This document shows, piece by piece, positions 7,580 to 16,654 of a stretch of 64,000 nt of DNA. How positions within the stretch are numbered: position 1 is the stretch's first letter; every line of letters starts with the position of its first letter. The stretch is from Sphingobium estronivorans (GTDB lineage Bacteria > Pseudomonadota > Alphaproteobacteria > Sphingomonadales > Sphingomonadaceae), in the NCBI RefSeq assembly GCF_008692605.1, contig NZ_LFCT01000016.1, positions 1-64,000 of the forward strand. The letters run 5' to 3'. The notes beneath the pieces are model-generated. The model was not told the origin of the DNA and searched no databases. It saw nothing but the letters and a program-made list of their open reading frames with translations. The position numbers and the translations under genes are program-made.

Positions 7580-8559
7580 CGCACCGCGTCGATCCGGTCG
7601 TGCGGCACGAACATCTCGTCCAGATGGCGCAGGATGACACCGGACCGGACCGGCGGTTGTGCGATGGGCGTGCCGTAGAGCAGCTTGCGCACGCACATCT
7701 CGACCTCGTTGAAGCCCGCCATGGCGCGCAGCGGCGTGGTGCCGGAAAAGCGGGCATTGATCTCGAACACGCGGGGAACCCCCTGGTCGTCCAGCCGGAA
7801 CTGGAAATTGGCCGGGCCATAGGGTTGCAGCGCCTGGCCGAGCGTGCGGACCTGTTCGTTCAGGTCCGGATAGTCGCCGGTATAGGCGCGATAGGTGTTC
7901 CCGTCGCGCAGGTCGCGGCGCATCACGATGGACGCCTGCACGTCGCCGTCGAAGACGAGCGTGCTGGCGGTATATTCGCAATCGGGATCGCCGACGCATT
8001 CCTGCACCACCAGCCCGCTCCGTCCCTCCAGCGCCTGCGCCAGTTCGACCCGGTCGTTGACCAGCGAAACGCCGACCGAGCGCGCACCGATGCGGGGCTT
8101 CACGATCAGTGGGAAACCGATGCTGCCGACCAGCGCATCCACCGCTTCCTGATCCTCCGCGCACGCGGAGGCGGGGTGAGGCAGGCCGACGCTCTCGAAG
8201 AAGCGGGCGGTTTCCAGCTTGTCGTCGGCAATGGCGACAACGCGCGGATCGCTGACCAGTATATGGGTACGGAACAGCGCTTCGATCCGGTGACGCTCGG
8301 CGGCGAAATAGGAAAGTTCGACATCGGTGCCGACCAGCACGACATCGGGCCGCTCGCGGTCGAGCAGTTCATGGATGCGGTCGCCAAAGGCCGGGTCGTT
8401 GGCGAAGGGCAGGCGATAGGCCGCGTCCGCCCAATACAGGCCCGAGGACAGCGGATTGGGGTCCGCCGCGATCAGCGCGCAGTCCAGCGTCGATTGCCGC
8501 AGCGACTTGATGATGCCCTGCCCCAGCACCGCCCCCGCTCCCGTAACGAGAATCTTCAT
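7576..8559 (-). CDS. ATP-grasp carboxylate-amine ligase (PylC/CarB-like)
   Basis: The protein is 327 aa. The N-terminal Rossmann-like preATP-grasp domain begins MKILVTGAGAVLGQGIIKS. The ATP-grasp core shows FPLIVKPRIGARSVGVSLV (ATP-binding Lys and loop), a VVQECVGDPDCEYTAS strand, and the metal-binding NARFSGT near residue 285. Such enzymes form amide or acyl bonds using ATP through an acylphosphate. Inside a polysaccharide locus the most plausible role is attaching an amino acid or other acyl group to an amino sugar, but that is inference. It overlaps both neighbours by four bases (ATGA upstream, GTGA downstream), suggesting a tightly coupled unit with the epimerase and the phosphoesterase. 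Confidence 0.75.
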   Translation of the reverse strand: MKILVTGAGAVLGQGIIKSLRQSTLDCALIAADPNPLSSGLYWADAAYRLPFANDPAFGDRIHELLDRERPDVVLVGTDVELSYFAAERHRIEALFRTHILVSDPRVVAIADDKLETARFFESVGLPHPASACAEDQEAVDALVGSIGFPLIVKPRIGARSVGVSLVNDRVELAQALEGRSGLVVQECVGDPDCEYTASTLVFDGDVQASIVMRRDLRDGNTYRAYTGDYPDLNEQVRTLGQALQPYGPANFQFRLDDQGVPRVFEINARFSGTTPLRAMAGFNEVEMCVRKLLYGTPIAQPPVRSGVILRHLDEMFVPHDRIDAVR

Positions 8560-9272
8560 GTGAAAAACCGGCAGAGCCGCTCCTGCGTGGCGGCGGACAA
8601 GGTGGTGGCGCGGATGGCGTGCATCTGATCCTCCGGGTCGAAGTCAATGTCTCGGGTTTCGACGGTCACAAGATCTCCTCTGATTTCGATCATCGCCCAT
8701 TTCGGCATCCGGTCCGCATCGTCTCGGGGCTGGCCGAGCGAACCGAGGGTGAAGATGGTGGCGGCGGCGCAGTCATAGCGGCGATGCCGGTGGACATGAC
8801 CGAACAGGCCGTAGAGGAAACCCTTCGCCGCAACGGCCTCAGCGGCCTCCTCCGCCTCCTCTGCCGAGCGGATATAGCGCCAGTCGCCAAAGGCGAAGGG
8901 ATTGGCATGAGCGACGAACAGCGGCCCTGAAGACCAGCTTTCCTGCCAGTCAAAGGCGCTCATGCTGCCCGCCGGGATATGGGCGGCGGTCCAGTCGACG
9001 CTTTCGCGCAGCCAGTCGGGCAGGCCGGCGCGATAAGCCGCCGCCATGGGCGAGGATTGGTAGAGCAGGTCGTGATTGCCGCTGATCAGGATCGCGCCGT
9101 CGCGGGTGGCGGCGCCCTGCACCAGCTCCAGCGTTTCCAGCGGCTGCACCCCATAGGTCAGCAGATCGCCCAGGATCAGCATAGCGTCGAAGCCTTCGCG
9201 CCGCGCGGCGGTCAGGGCAAGTTGCAGCGGGTGGCTTGCCGCATGAATATCCGTCAGGGCCGCGATGCGCAT
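8556..9272 (-). CDS. Calcineurin-like metallophosphoesterase (YfcE/MJ0936 type)
   Basis: The protein is 238 aa from the ATG at 9272 (an ATG three codons upstream is also possible; neither has a strong ribosome site). All metal-binding motifs are present in order: TDIHAASH (DxH), LILGDLL (GD), ISGNHDLL (GNHD), VAHANPF and FGHVHRH (GHxH). This family hydrolyses phosphomono- or diesters, usually in the cytoplasm when no signal peptide is present, as here. It overlaps the ATP-grasp gene by ATGA. What it hydrolyses is unknown; a nucleotide by-product of the sulfotransferases (PAP) or a sugar phosphate would fit the locus, but nothing in the sequence decides this. Confidence 0.8.
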   Translation of the reverse strand: MRIAALTDIHAASHPLQLALTAARREGFDAMLILGDLLTYGVQPLETLELVQGAATRDGAILISGNHDLLYQSSPMAAAYRAGLPDWLRESVDWTAAHIPAGSMSAFDWQESWSSGPLFVAHANPFAFGDWRYIRSAEEAEEAAEAVAAKGFLYGLFGHVHRHRRYDCAAATIFTLGSLGQPRDDADRMPKWAMIEIRGDLVTVETRDIDFDPEDQMHAIRATTLSAATQERLCRFFT

Positions 9273-9337
9273 GGCGTCCATTTTCCAGAGCGGGTCGGAC
9301 CGCAGAATTAGCATGGAAGCCGGCGGGGCAGGCTGTG

Positions 9338-10468
9338 TCAGGCGGGTATATCCCTAATCGCCGCGCTGATCCGGCCGACACGCCGGCCCTTCGCGCGCAA
9401 TTCGTCATAGAGGGCGAGATGGGCAGCGGCGCAATTGTCGATGGAAAAATGCCGGGCAGTTTGCAGCGCACCCGCCGACAGGATGGCATAGCGGTCGTCA
9501 TCGGCCAGCATGGCGACGATGGCCCGCGCCAGCGCGGCGGGATCGGACGGTGGAACCAACTCGCCGTTGAAGCCCGGCACGACCATCTCCCGATTGCCCG
9601 CCACCTGGGTCGCGACGATGGGCAGGCCGCTCATCGCGGCTTCGATGAGCGCGATGGGAAACCCCTCCCAGAGCGAGCAGTTCACGAACAGGTCCGCCTG
9701 CCGCATCAGCGCGTCCACATCGCCCCGCGCGCCGAGCAGTTCGACGGGTTCGCCGGCAGCCTCCGTCTTCAGCCGGTCGAGCATCGGTCCGCCGCCCGCA
9801 ATGCAGATGCGAACCGTGCGGCCGTGCGCGGCCAGCGCCTCGGTGATGGGACGTGCCGCCTGAAGGAGCGTGCGATAATCCTTCTGTTCGGAGATGGTGC
9901 CCACGGCAAGGATCAGGGGGTGCTGCGCGGCTTTGCGGCGCGGCTCCGGCGCCTGGAAACGGGCGTTGGCGGCATTCATGATCCGGTGGATCGGCTTGCG
10001 TGCATGGCCGCTCAACAGCGATTCGCACTGTTCGCTGATCGCGACATAGGCGTGAACGATGGGGTTGAAGGCGTGGAAGGCCGCAGCGGGAAAGGACAGG
10101 CGGCTGTTATGATGGGTCAGCACCACCGGCACGCCCGGCATGGCGAGCGCGATCAGCGGCAGGGCGCGGGCGGTATGGGCGTGGATCACATCCGGCCGGA
10201 TGGACCGCAATGCCCGTCGCAGCGCCAGCGCGCCGCCGATCCAGTTGTTGCGATGGGCCTGCCCCAGGGACAATGCCCGCGCCCCGCTCTGCCGGACGCG
10301 CGCCATCATCATGGCTTCGGTCTCGGCGGCATTGCCGACCTGCGCCGCATCGCTGAGCGCGAAGACCGCCGCCTCATGACCGGCCCCGGCGAAGGCTTCC
10401 GCCAGATTGCAGACCAGCATCTCCGCGCCCCCCGAGGTGAAGCTGGTGATGATCGAACAGATGCGCAT
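9338..10468 (-). CDS. GT4-family glycosyltransferase
   Basis: The protein is 376 aa from the ATG at 10468, where MRICSIITSFTSGGAE gives the typical N-terminal strand and glycine loop of GT-B enzymes. The C-terminal nucleotide-sugar half has ILAVGTISEQKDYRTLL and the EGFPIALIEAAMSGLPIV motif, with the retaining-type E-x7-E pair. It transfers a sugar from a nucleotide donor to the growing lipid-linked repeat unit at the cytoplasmic face. Donor and acceptor cannot be read from sequence. The stop of the upstream sulfotransferase gene ends one base before this ATG, so the two are in one operon. Confidence 0.9.
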   Translation of the reverse strand: MRICSIITSFTSGGAEMLVCNLAEAFAGAGHEAAVFALSDAAQVGNAAETEAMMMARVRQSGARALSLGQAHRNNWIGGALALRRALRSIRPDVIHAHTARALPLIALAMPGVPVVLTHHNSRLSFPAAAFHAFNPIVHAYVAISEQCESLLSGHARKPIHRIMNAANARFQAPEPRRKAAQHPLILAVGTISEQKDYRTLLQAARPITEALAAHGRTVRICIAGGGPMLDRLKTEAAGEPVELLGARGDVDALMRQADLFVNCSLWEGFPIALIEAAMSGLPIVATQVAGNREMVVPGFNGELVPPSDPAALARAIVAMLADDDRYAILSAGALQTARHFSIDNCAAAHLALYDELRAKGRRVGRISAAIRDIPA

Positions 10469-10469
10469 G

Positions 10470-11333
10470 TCAGCGGACCAGATCGACGCCCGTGGCGGCG
10501 AGCAGCCTGAGCGCACGCGGCGACAATTCGGCGCGGCAGCGTTCCAGCACGAGGTCCGCCTGATCGGCGTTCAGCAACTCGCCGAAGGTCCCCGCCTTGC
10601 CGCTGCGCATCCGCAGGCTCTGGTCGTCATTGCGGTCGTAATCATGGCCGGGAATGCCGCCATCGCGCTCCTTGTCGCGCATCCGATCGAACTGCGCGGC
10701 GGCGACGGCGCGGGCGACGAGATCGCCTTCCGGCTCCACGCCGAGGAAGGAGAGAATGCCCGCCACAGTCGGCGCCGGCTGCGCCAGCATATGTTCGTAG
10801 CTGATAAGGTGATGCGGCCGCCCCGCCAGCCCGTCCGCCCAGCCATTCAGATAGCCGGTGAGCGCGGCCAGCCCATATTTGGGTTCATTCAGGAAAGCGG
10901 CGATGTCGCCGGCGAACGTCTTCTTATGACGGGTCGCGTGAAAATAGGCCGATACAATCACATCGCGCGGATCGCGGACGAGGAACAGCACCGGGCGGTC
11001 GAGGAACAACCGCTCGCGATAAGGCAGGTGGCTCACCAATATCAGCGGGAGCGCAGCGTCACTGCTGCGCCCGACAAAGGCATCGATGCCGCGCACCGGA
11101 TCGCGGTCGAAATTGGGCAGGACGCGGAAGGTGCTGGTCAGGTCCGGCTCGAACCCCAGCTGGGCGCTTTCCGCCAAATAACAGGAGAGCAGGTAGCGCA
11201 GCCAGGTCCGGCCGCTTTTGGGATAGGAGACCAGAAAGGCGTCGGCCCGCGCGGCGGCCAGCCGCAGATGCGGTTCGTCCCGCAAGCGGCGCCGCATCGC
11301 CCGCGCGAAGCCCTTCAGCGACATCATGTTCAT
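10470..11333 (-). CDS. Sulfotransferase (PAPS-dependent), first of three
   Basis: The protein is 287 aa from the ATG at 11333, which overlaps the preceding glycosyltransferase stop (ATGA). The 5'-phosphosulfate loop reads FLVSYPKSGRTWLRYLLS near residue 34, and the 3'-phosphate motif PVLFLVRDPRDVIVSAYFHA near residue 115; HDYDRNDDQSLRMRSGKAGT near the C-terminus resembles the RxGxxG-type cofactor-closing loop. These are the signature elements of the classical cytosolic sulfotransferase fold, which moves sulfate from PAPS to a hydroxyl or amine. In this locus the acceptor is probably a sugar of the repeat unit. PAPS synthesis genes are not in the window. Confidence 0.85.
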   Translation of the reverse strand: MNMMSLKGFARAMRRRLRDEPHLRLAAARADAFLVSYPKSGRTWLRYLLSCYLAESAQLGFEPDLTSTFRVLPNFDRDPVRGIDAFVGRSSDAALPLILVSHLPYRERLFLDRPVLFLVRDPRDVIVSAYFHATRHKKTFAGDIAAFLNEPKYGLAALTGYLNGWADGLAGRPHHLISYEHMLAQPAPTVAGILSFLGVEPEGDLVARAVAAAQFDRMRDKERDGGIPGHDYDRNDDQSLRMRSGKAGTFGELLNADQADLVLERCRAELSPRALRLLAATGVDLVR

Positions 11334-12466
11334 GATCCTGCCCTCACGCGATGATGGTCCAGAACAGAGGTGATGACCGACTGCCAATGCGCCAGCACCT
11401 GATCGTGGCCGAACAGGGCCATGCGCTGCCGGGCGGCAACGCCCAGCGCAGCGCGGCGCGGCTCGTCGGTGCAGAGCGAGACGATGGCGTCACCCAGCGC
11501 AGCGCAATCGCCATTGGGCACCAGCAGGCCGCTCGTCCCATGCTCGATCATTTCGGCGGGTCCCCATTGGCAGTCGAAGGAAATGACCGGAAGGCCAGCG
11601 CCCATGGCCTCGCCCACGACGATGCCCCAGCCTTCGAAGCGGGAGGAAAGGACGAACAGATCGGCCTTGGCGATCCATTCGCCGGGCGTCCTGGTGACGC
11701 CCTGCAGGCTGACGCGATCGGTCAGGCCCAGCCGGTCGCGTTGCCGCTCCAGCGCCGCGCGCTCCGGCCCTTCGCCCCAGATCACCAGCCTCCAGTCGGG
11801 GATGCGCGGCGCGGCGCGGGCAAAGGCGGCCAGCAGCAGGTCGAAGCCCTTTTGCGGCACCAGCCGCCCGACCGCGCCGATGGTGCGGCCTTCGGGCCTG
11901 CGCGCGGCCTCCGTGACGGCGGGCGGCACGGGATTGGGAATCACCCAGCCGTTCACATCCATGGCGGCCGTGAACCAGTCCATCGCCCCTTGCGTCATGG
12001 TGACAAGGCCGACGGCGCGCGGATAGGTCATTCGCCGCAGCCTGCCCCAGACCGGTCCCACGCCCTGCAAGGCGGGATTATTGCGTTCCGACACGATCAC
12101 TGGAATGTGGAGCGACCGGGCAGCCAGCACCGACAGGATATTGGTGCGGGTGAGGAAGCTTACCACCAGTTCGGGCCGGACCTGCTTAAAGGCCCTTTTG
12201 AGCAACCTTTGCCGGTGTAGCATGGCCAGCGCGCCAGACGCCGCCAGGCGACGGCGCGACTTCATCCCCAGCCGGACGATCCGCACATCGGGATGATGGG
12301 GATAATAGGGTTCGGTGGACGGCTCCTCGAACGCAATCAGGGTGATCGCCCAGCCCTGCGCCGCGAAATGGTTGCAGAGCAGGCTGACAATATGTTCCGA
12401 CCCGCCCGCGCCAAGCCCCGGAAGGACGAACACGACATTGGGTGGCCTGGATGCCCTTACCAGCAT
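11330..12466 (-). CDS. GT4-family glycosyltransferase
   Basis: The protein is 378 aa when started at the ATG at 12466; an in-frame extension to 12535 looks non-native. It opens PNVVFVLPGLGAGGSEHIV, the GT4 N-terminal glycine loop, and carries GRLVPQKGFDLLLAAFARA and FEGWGIVVGEAMGAGLPVIS (E-x7-E type). VLAARSLHIPVIVSERNNP is the acceptor-domain strand often seen in GalNAc and related transferases of this family. It should add one sugar to the lipid-linked unit. It is followed with a four-base overlap by the sulfotransferase gene, suggesting that glycosylation and sulfation are coordinated. Confidence 0.88.
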   Translation of the reverse strand: MLVRASRPPNVVFVLPGLGAGGSEHIVSLLCNHFAAQGWAITLIAFEEPSTEPYYPHHPDVRIVRLGMKSRRRLAASGALAMLHRQRLLKRAFKQVRPELVVSFLTRTNILSVLAARSLHIPVIVSERNNPALQGVGPVWGRLRRMTYPRAVGLVTMTQGAMDWFTAAMDVNGWVIPNPVPPAVTEAARRPEGRTIGAVGRLVPQKGFDLLLAAFARAAPRIPDWRLVIWGEGPERAALERQRDRLGLTDRVSLQGVTRTPGEWIAKADLFVLSSRFEGWGIVVGEAMGAGLPVISFDCQWGPAEMIEHGTSGLLVPNGDCAALGDAIVSLCTDEPRRAALGVAARQRMALFGHDQVLAHWQSVITSVLDHHRVRAGS

Positions 12467-12600
12467 GGCGGCGGAGTCCTGTATAATCACGCTGTTACGG
12501 CGTTCAGTGTCTCCGCCGGGGCAGCCCAAGTCCATTGCGCGAAGGGGGTATGGCCTGCCTCTTTGGGTGTTGCCGTTTCAGCTCGGGATGACCGCATTCA

Positions 12601-13839
12601 TCAATAATGGAACCGCAGTTCCAGCCCGACGCGGGTCCGTTCATATTCATCCAGCGGATCGGTGCTGTTGCGCTTCGACCAGCGGGCCGTGGCCGCCAGG
12701 GCGATGCGGCGGTTGAGGGCATATTCCAGTTCGCCGGTCACGCCATAGATTTTTTCGGTAAGGCCGGTGCCGAAATATTTGCTGCGGCGATAGACCAGCC
12801 CCACTTCGCCGCGCAGATTGTGGCGGACTTCCTGGGAGACGCCCAGGCGGAAGCGCATATCCTCGCGCGACTGCACGCCGGTGCGGTAGGTGGCGACATT
12901 GCCGATGAAGCCGTCCAGCGTCACGGCGGTGCGCGGCCGCGGCGAATAGACCAGGCCGACCTGCGCCGACAGGCGGGTGCGCGCGTCGATCCGGCTGTCC
13001 TTGGGATCGAAGCGATAGACGCCGACGGCCGCCTCCCCCCGGATCGTGCCGCCCGGATCGATGGCGACGCCGGCACGCCCGCCATAGGTGTGCGAATCCC
13101 GATCCAGTTCGCCCAGTTGCGGCGCCTGGCGGAAGTCCCGCTGCGACACGAAGCCCTCGACAAAGGCGTTCATCAGTGGCGACACGCGCAGCATGACCCG
13201 CGCCAGCGCGCCCAGATTGTCGAGATCGCGATTATCGTCGATCGCCTTGGTATAGCGGAAGCGCGAGGCGGTGCCCCGCAGCATGAAGCCGATACGCGCG
13301 CCTTGATGGGTATAGCCCAGTTCGCCTTCCAGCGCGTTGAGTTCGCGCGGGCCGATGGAGGGCTGGGTATTGCCTTCGGGTTCGCCGCGATCCTCAATGA
13401 CGTGCTGCCAACTGGCGTCCGCCGTCAGCCTGTCGGAAACGGAAGGGGCCCAGTTGAGGCCCGCCGCGACCTTGCCGCCATTTGCATTTTCGCTGTCATG
13501 TTTGAAATAGCGGCGAAAATCGCCTTCCGCGCGGGCGGTCAGGTCGATCACGCCGCCCTTGCGGTTCAGCTCGACATAGGGGCGCAGCACTGCGCGGAAG
13601 TCATCCTTCTCGCCAAAAGCCTGCGCATAGATATTGCTGTCATATTCGATGCGCGCCACCCCGCCAATCTCCACCGTCGCGCCGCCGACCGTCAAGGGCG
13701 TCGGCACGAACAGCGCTTCGGGCGCGTCCAGCGCGGATGTCGGCGATTGCAGATCCTGCGCCCGCGCAGCCGACAGCGGCACGCCGCCAAGGGTCAGCAC
13801 CAATGCGGCAGCCGCGCCGCCCGACGCCATGCCGCGCAT
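12601..13839 (-). CDS. Outer-membrane beta-barrel protein of the polysaccharide export system
   Basis: The protein is 412 aa from the ATG at 13839, which overlaps the Wza-like stop as TGATG; a GTG three codons upstream is an alternative. It has a signal peptide (ending SAARAQ), then alternating amphipathic strands rich in Arg/Tyr/Gly (ARIEYDSNIYAQAFGEKDD; FVEGFVSQRDF; AATARWSKRNSTD), and ends in an aromatic residue (RVGLELRFHY), the BAM recognition end. This matches the putative beta-barrel porin-2 type of OMP found in exopolysaccharide loci of sphingomonads. A role in passage of polymer through the outer membrane, alongside the short Wza homologue, is inferred from context. Confidence 0.75.
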   Translation of the reverse strand: MRGMASGGAAAALVLTLGGVPLSAARAQDLQSPTSALDAPEALFVPTPLTVGGATVEIGGVARIEYDSNIYAQAFGEKDDFRAVLRPYVELNRKGGVIDLTARAEGDFRRYFKHDSENANGGKVAAGLNWAPSVSDRLTADASWQHVIEDRGEPEGNTQPSIGPRELNALEGELGYTHQGARIGFMLRGTASRFRYTKAIDDNRDLDNLGALARVMLRVSPLMNAFVEGFVSQRDFRQAPQLGELDRDSHTYGGRAGVAIDPGGTIRGEAAVGVYRFDPKDSRIDARTRLSAQVGLVYSPRPRTAVTLDGFIGNVATYRTGVQSREDMRFRLGVSQEVRHNLRGEVGLVYRRSKYFGTGLTEKIYGVTGELEYALNRRIALAATARWSKRNSTDPLDEYERTRVGLELRFHY

Positions 13840-14414
13840 CAGAACCACTTTTCATAGATGCGGACGGTGTCGCCCGGCTGGATCATGTCACGCTCGCTCG
13901 CGCGGCCGATCACCTGCCGCCCGTCGACCATGCGGGTAATGGCGACGCTGCCCTGTTCGGCCCGGAAGGTATAGCCGCCCGCGACGGAGACCGCCGCCAG
14001 CACCGACATGCCGGCGCGATATTGATATTCGCCGGGGCTCTTCACCTCGCCCAGCACATAGAAGGGGCGCAGCCTGACCGGCTGGACGCTGACCGTCGGG
14101 GCATTGAGCAACTGGCGCTGGGTCAGTTGCTGGGCGATGCTGACCTGCAATTCGGGGACCGTCTTGCCGCCGGCATCGACATCGCCCAGCACCGGCAGGG
14201 AAATCTGGCCCCGGTCGTTGATGACATAGCTGCCATTGCCGGGATCGGCGGCGCTGAGGCCGGGTATCGTCACGCGAACCTCGTCCCCCGCGCCGAGACG
14301 ATAGGCGACGGTCGGCGCGGGCGGCAGGCTGGCAAGGCCCGATGTGCCGCTGGAACAGGCTGTCGTCAGGGCGAAAAGGCCAAGGAAAAGACCATGATAA
14401 AGCCGGTTGCGCAT
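13839..14414 (-). CDS. Polysaccharide export lipoprotein (Wza/GumB family)
   Basis: The protein is 191 aa with a lipoprotein signal (LFALTTACSSG). The Poly_export domain follows as YRLGAGDEVRVTIPG...GQISLPVLGDVDAGGKTVPE, and then one SLBB segment: VQPVRLRPFYVLGEVKSPGE. It is the short GumB-like form that lacks the long C-terminal helical barrel of E. coli Wza, so the outer-membrane pore may need the adjacent barrel protein. The ribosome site is GAGGGGACGCAG upstream of the ATG at 14414. The gene is first in the minus-strand run 6668-14414; 130 bases separate it from the next upstream gene, room for its own promoter. Confidence 0.9.
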   Translation of the reverse strand: MRNRLYHGLFLGLFALTTACSSGTSGLASLPPAPTVAYRLGAGDEVRVTIPGLSAADPGNGSYVINDRGQISLPVLGDVDAGGKTVPELQVSIAQQLTQRQLLNAPTVSVQPVRLRPFYVLGEVKSPGEYQYRAGMSVLAAVSVAGGYTFRAEQGSVAITRMVDGRQVIGRASERDMIQPGDTVRIYEKWF

Positions 14415-14544
14415 CTGCGTCCCCTCTCGGTTGGATGCGTGGAAGTTTAAGCCCTTCGACTGATTCAGGGGCGGGCAATAACGGGTCGGAGCAGGCAAAA
14501 AGGGGCGAGGCGGGCATCGCTTTGGGGATGATTCAAAGGAGAGG

Positions 14545-15384
14545 TCAGGCCGCCAGCCGCCGGTCCTGCTTCCAATGGCTGAGGTCCCGGCCGATCAGTT
14601 CCTCCAGATCGGCGATGTCGCTGGCATAATAGTCGACCATGCGCTGGCGCAGCGCAGATGGGAGCGCCGGATAAGCGATCTGGCGCGCGAACACGCCGCG
14701 CACCCGCTCGAACATCGGATGACCGCGCAAGGGACGGACTGCTTCCTTGAGCGGCGCAAGCGCGGTGCGGACCGGCAGCGGCAGGAAGCGTTCGCTGCTG
14801 TCGTTGCGCGGGTCGGACCCCACCTGCGTCGAATAATGGCAGGGCACGCCGATATGGTCGCTGACGATGGCGACGGTGGCTTCGGGCGCGGCCTTCACAT
14901 CCTCGAACAGGATGACCTTGATCTGCTCCGCATCGAAATGGCCGAGCCAGCGGCGCAGATGCCGGGCGTAAAGGCCGTCCTCCAGAAAGCGCGGCTGGTC
15001 GCTGGGACGGCCGTCCAGATACTGTTCGGGTCCCTCGGTCACAGTGCCCCGGCGGAACAGCATCTTGTAGTCGGAATAGGCGCGGTCGACCGGATTGCGC
15101 AATTGCACCACCAGCCGCGCCTTCGGCATCGCGGCGGCGAGGCGGGCGGCGGCATCGGGGTGGGCGAGATAATCGGCGGACTTTTCCCCCAGCATCTGGT
15201 CCGGACGCGCGCCGTCGAAGAAGCGGCGATAATGGTCGAGGCCGCGTTCATATTCCTGGCTGAAGAAATGCGGCTCGGGCGCGGGCAGGAAAACCGCCGG
15301 ATTGTCCTGAAGCTGATTGTGGATCCAGGTGGTCGCACCTTTCACGGCGCCGATGATGACGAAATGCGGCAGGCGGTCGTGCAT
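14545..15384 (-). CDS. Sulfotransferase, second of three
   Basis: The protein is 279 aa, beginning MHDRLPHFVIIGAVKGATTW, where the glycine-lysine loop (GAVKGATTWIHNQL) is the PAPS 5'-phosphosulfate site, and ARLVVQLRNPVDRAYSDYKM is the 3'-phosphate site with the RxPxxRAxS pattern typical of the heparan-sulfate N-deacetylase/sulfotransferase-like branch. EKSADYL and ENGLYARHL-like (EDGLYARHLRRW) segments also belong to this branch. It is a different subfamily from the sulfotransferase at 10470, so it likely modifies a different position or sugar. It is 19 bases downstream of the aminotransferase gene and probably in its operon. Confidence 0.85.
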   Translation of the reverse strand: MHDRLPHFVIIGAVKGATTWIHNQLQDNPAVFLPAPEPHFFSQEYERGLDHYRRFFDGARPDQMLGEKSADYLAHPDAAARLAAAMPKARLVVQLRNPVDRAYSDYKMLFRRGTVTEGPEQYLDGRPSDQPRFLEDGLYARHLRRWLGHFDAEQIKVILFEDVKAAPEATVAIVSDHIGVPCHYSTQVGSDPRNDSSERFLPLPVRTALAPLKEAVRPLRGHPMFERVRGVFARQIAYPALPSALRQRMVDYYASDIADLEELIGRDLSHWKQDRRLAA

Positions 15385-15403
15385 CGTTTTCGCTCCCCTT
15401 TCG

Positions 15404-16627
15404 TCAGGATTCCATCTCGGCCATGGCGATTTCCAGACAGTTGGCGAGACGCTGCATGTCGCTGTCGTCGAGCAGATGGTCGACCGGAAAGGCGATGCTG
15501 CGCCGGCCCAGGTCCTGCGCGACCGGCAGCGTGCCGTCACGGCGCACATCCAGTCCGGCAAAGGCGGCTTCCCGCGTCATGTCGGCACAGGATCCGCTGC
15601 CGACCGGCATCCCCATGCGCGCCATCCGGTCGATGACCGGCGCTGTCCCCGCTTCGTCCAGGCGCTCCGCCGCGATGGTGACGTAAAGCCGGTAGAAGGC
15701 ATGGCCGACGCCCTCCGGGATTGGCGGCACCTCGACGGCCGGATCCTTGCTCAACAGGTCCATCAACACCGCCGCGTTGCGGCGACGGCGGGCAAGCCAC
15801 CCGGGCAGCTTGGCGAGTTGCGCCCGGCCGATGGCGGCCTGCATCTCGGTCATCCGCCCATTGCTGCCGAAACTGTCGTGCAGATAGCGAAAGCCGCTCG
15901 CGGTGGCGGGAGTGAAGAATTTGTCCGGATTCTTGCCATGGTCCTTATAGGCCCAGGCCCGTTTCCACTGGGCTTCGTCGCGCAGCAGGACCATGCCCCC
16001 CTCCCCGCCGGTCGACATGATCTTGTCGGTGCAGAAGGAAAAGGCGGCGGCGTCGCCGACGCTGCCGACCGGGCAGCCGTGGAGGGTCGCGCCATGCGCC
16101 TGCGCGCAATCCTCGACCAGCCAAAGGCCTTTTTCGTCGGCCAGGGCACGCAGGGCCGTCATGTCGCAGGGCCAGCCCGCCAGATGCACGCACAAAATGG
16201 CGCGGCTGCGTCCGCTGAGCATCCGGCGTGCGGACTGCGGGTCGATCGTGTTGCTGACCGGATCAATGTCGGCGAAGACGGGCGTGGCGCCCACCGCGAC
16301 GATGCAGGCCGCGCTGGCGAAGAAACTGCGCGAGGGCAGGATCACCTCATCCCCCTGCCCGATTCCCAGGGCCCTGAGCGCCAGTTCCAGCGCGACCGTG
16401 CCGTTGCTGACGGCAATGGCATGGGGAACGCCGCAAAAGGCCGCGAACTCCGTCTCGAACATTCGGGTCTGTTCGCCATGGATCATCGAATTGACCCGGC
16501 CTGTTTCCAGAATGCGCGTGACCGCTGCGATCTCGTCCCCCTCATGCTGCGGCCAGCGCAACTGCGGATTGTCGAGGGGGCTGAGACGGAATGGGATGGT
16601 GGCTTGGGCAGGTGCGGCTTGCATCAT
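15404..16627 (-). CDS. DegT/DnrJ/EryC1/StrS-family sugar aminotransferase
   Basis: The protein is 407 aa. It has the aspartate aminotransferase fold features of sugar aminotransferases: AVSNGTVALELALRALGIG, GDEVILPSRSFFASA, LVEDCAQAHGA (PLP-stacking and ring-N Asp), and AFSFCTDKIMSTGGEGG with the Schiff-base lysine in TDK. The family transfers an amino group, usually from glutamate, to a 3- or 4-keto nucleotide sugar. The neighbour upstream is a WbpM/PglF-like 4,6-dehydratase, which would supply a 4-keto-6-deoxy substrate, so the pair probably makes a 4-amino-4,6-dideoxy sugar nucleotide such as an UDP-QuiNAc4N-type compound. That assignment is inference from pairing. Confidence 0.88.
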   Translation of the reverse strand: MMQAAPAQATIPFRLSPLDNPQLRWPQHEGDEIAAVTRILETGRVNSMIHGEQTRMFETEFAAFCGVPHAIAVSNGTVALELALRALGIGQGDEVILPSRSFFASAACIVAVGATPVFADIDPVSNTIDPQSARRMLSGRSRAILCVHLAGWPCDMTALRALADEKGLWLVEDCAQAHGATLHGCPVGSVGDAAAFSFCTDKIMSTGGEGGMVLLRDEAQWKRAWAYKDHGKNPDKFFTPATASGFRYLHDSFGSNGRMTEMQAAIGRAQLAKLPGWLARRRRNAAVLMDLLSKDPAVEVPPIPEGVGHAFYRLYVTIAAERLDEAGTAPVIDRMARMGMPVGSGSCADMTREAAFAGLDVRRDGTLPVAQDLGRRSIAFPVDHLLDDSDMQRLANCLEIAMAEMES

Positions 16628-16654
16628 GTTTTCCCCAAAGAACGGGCCTGGAAA

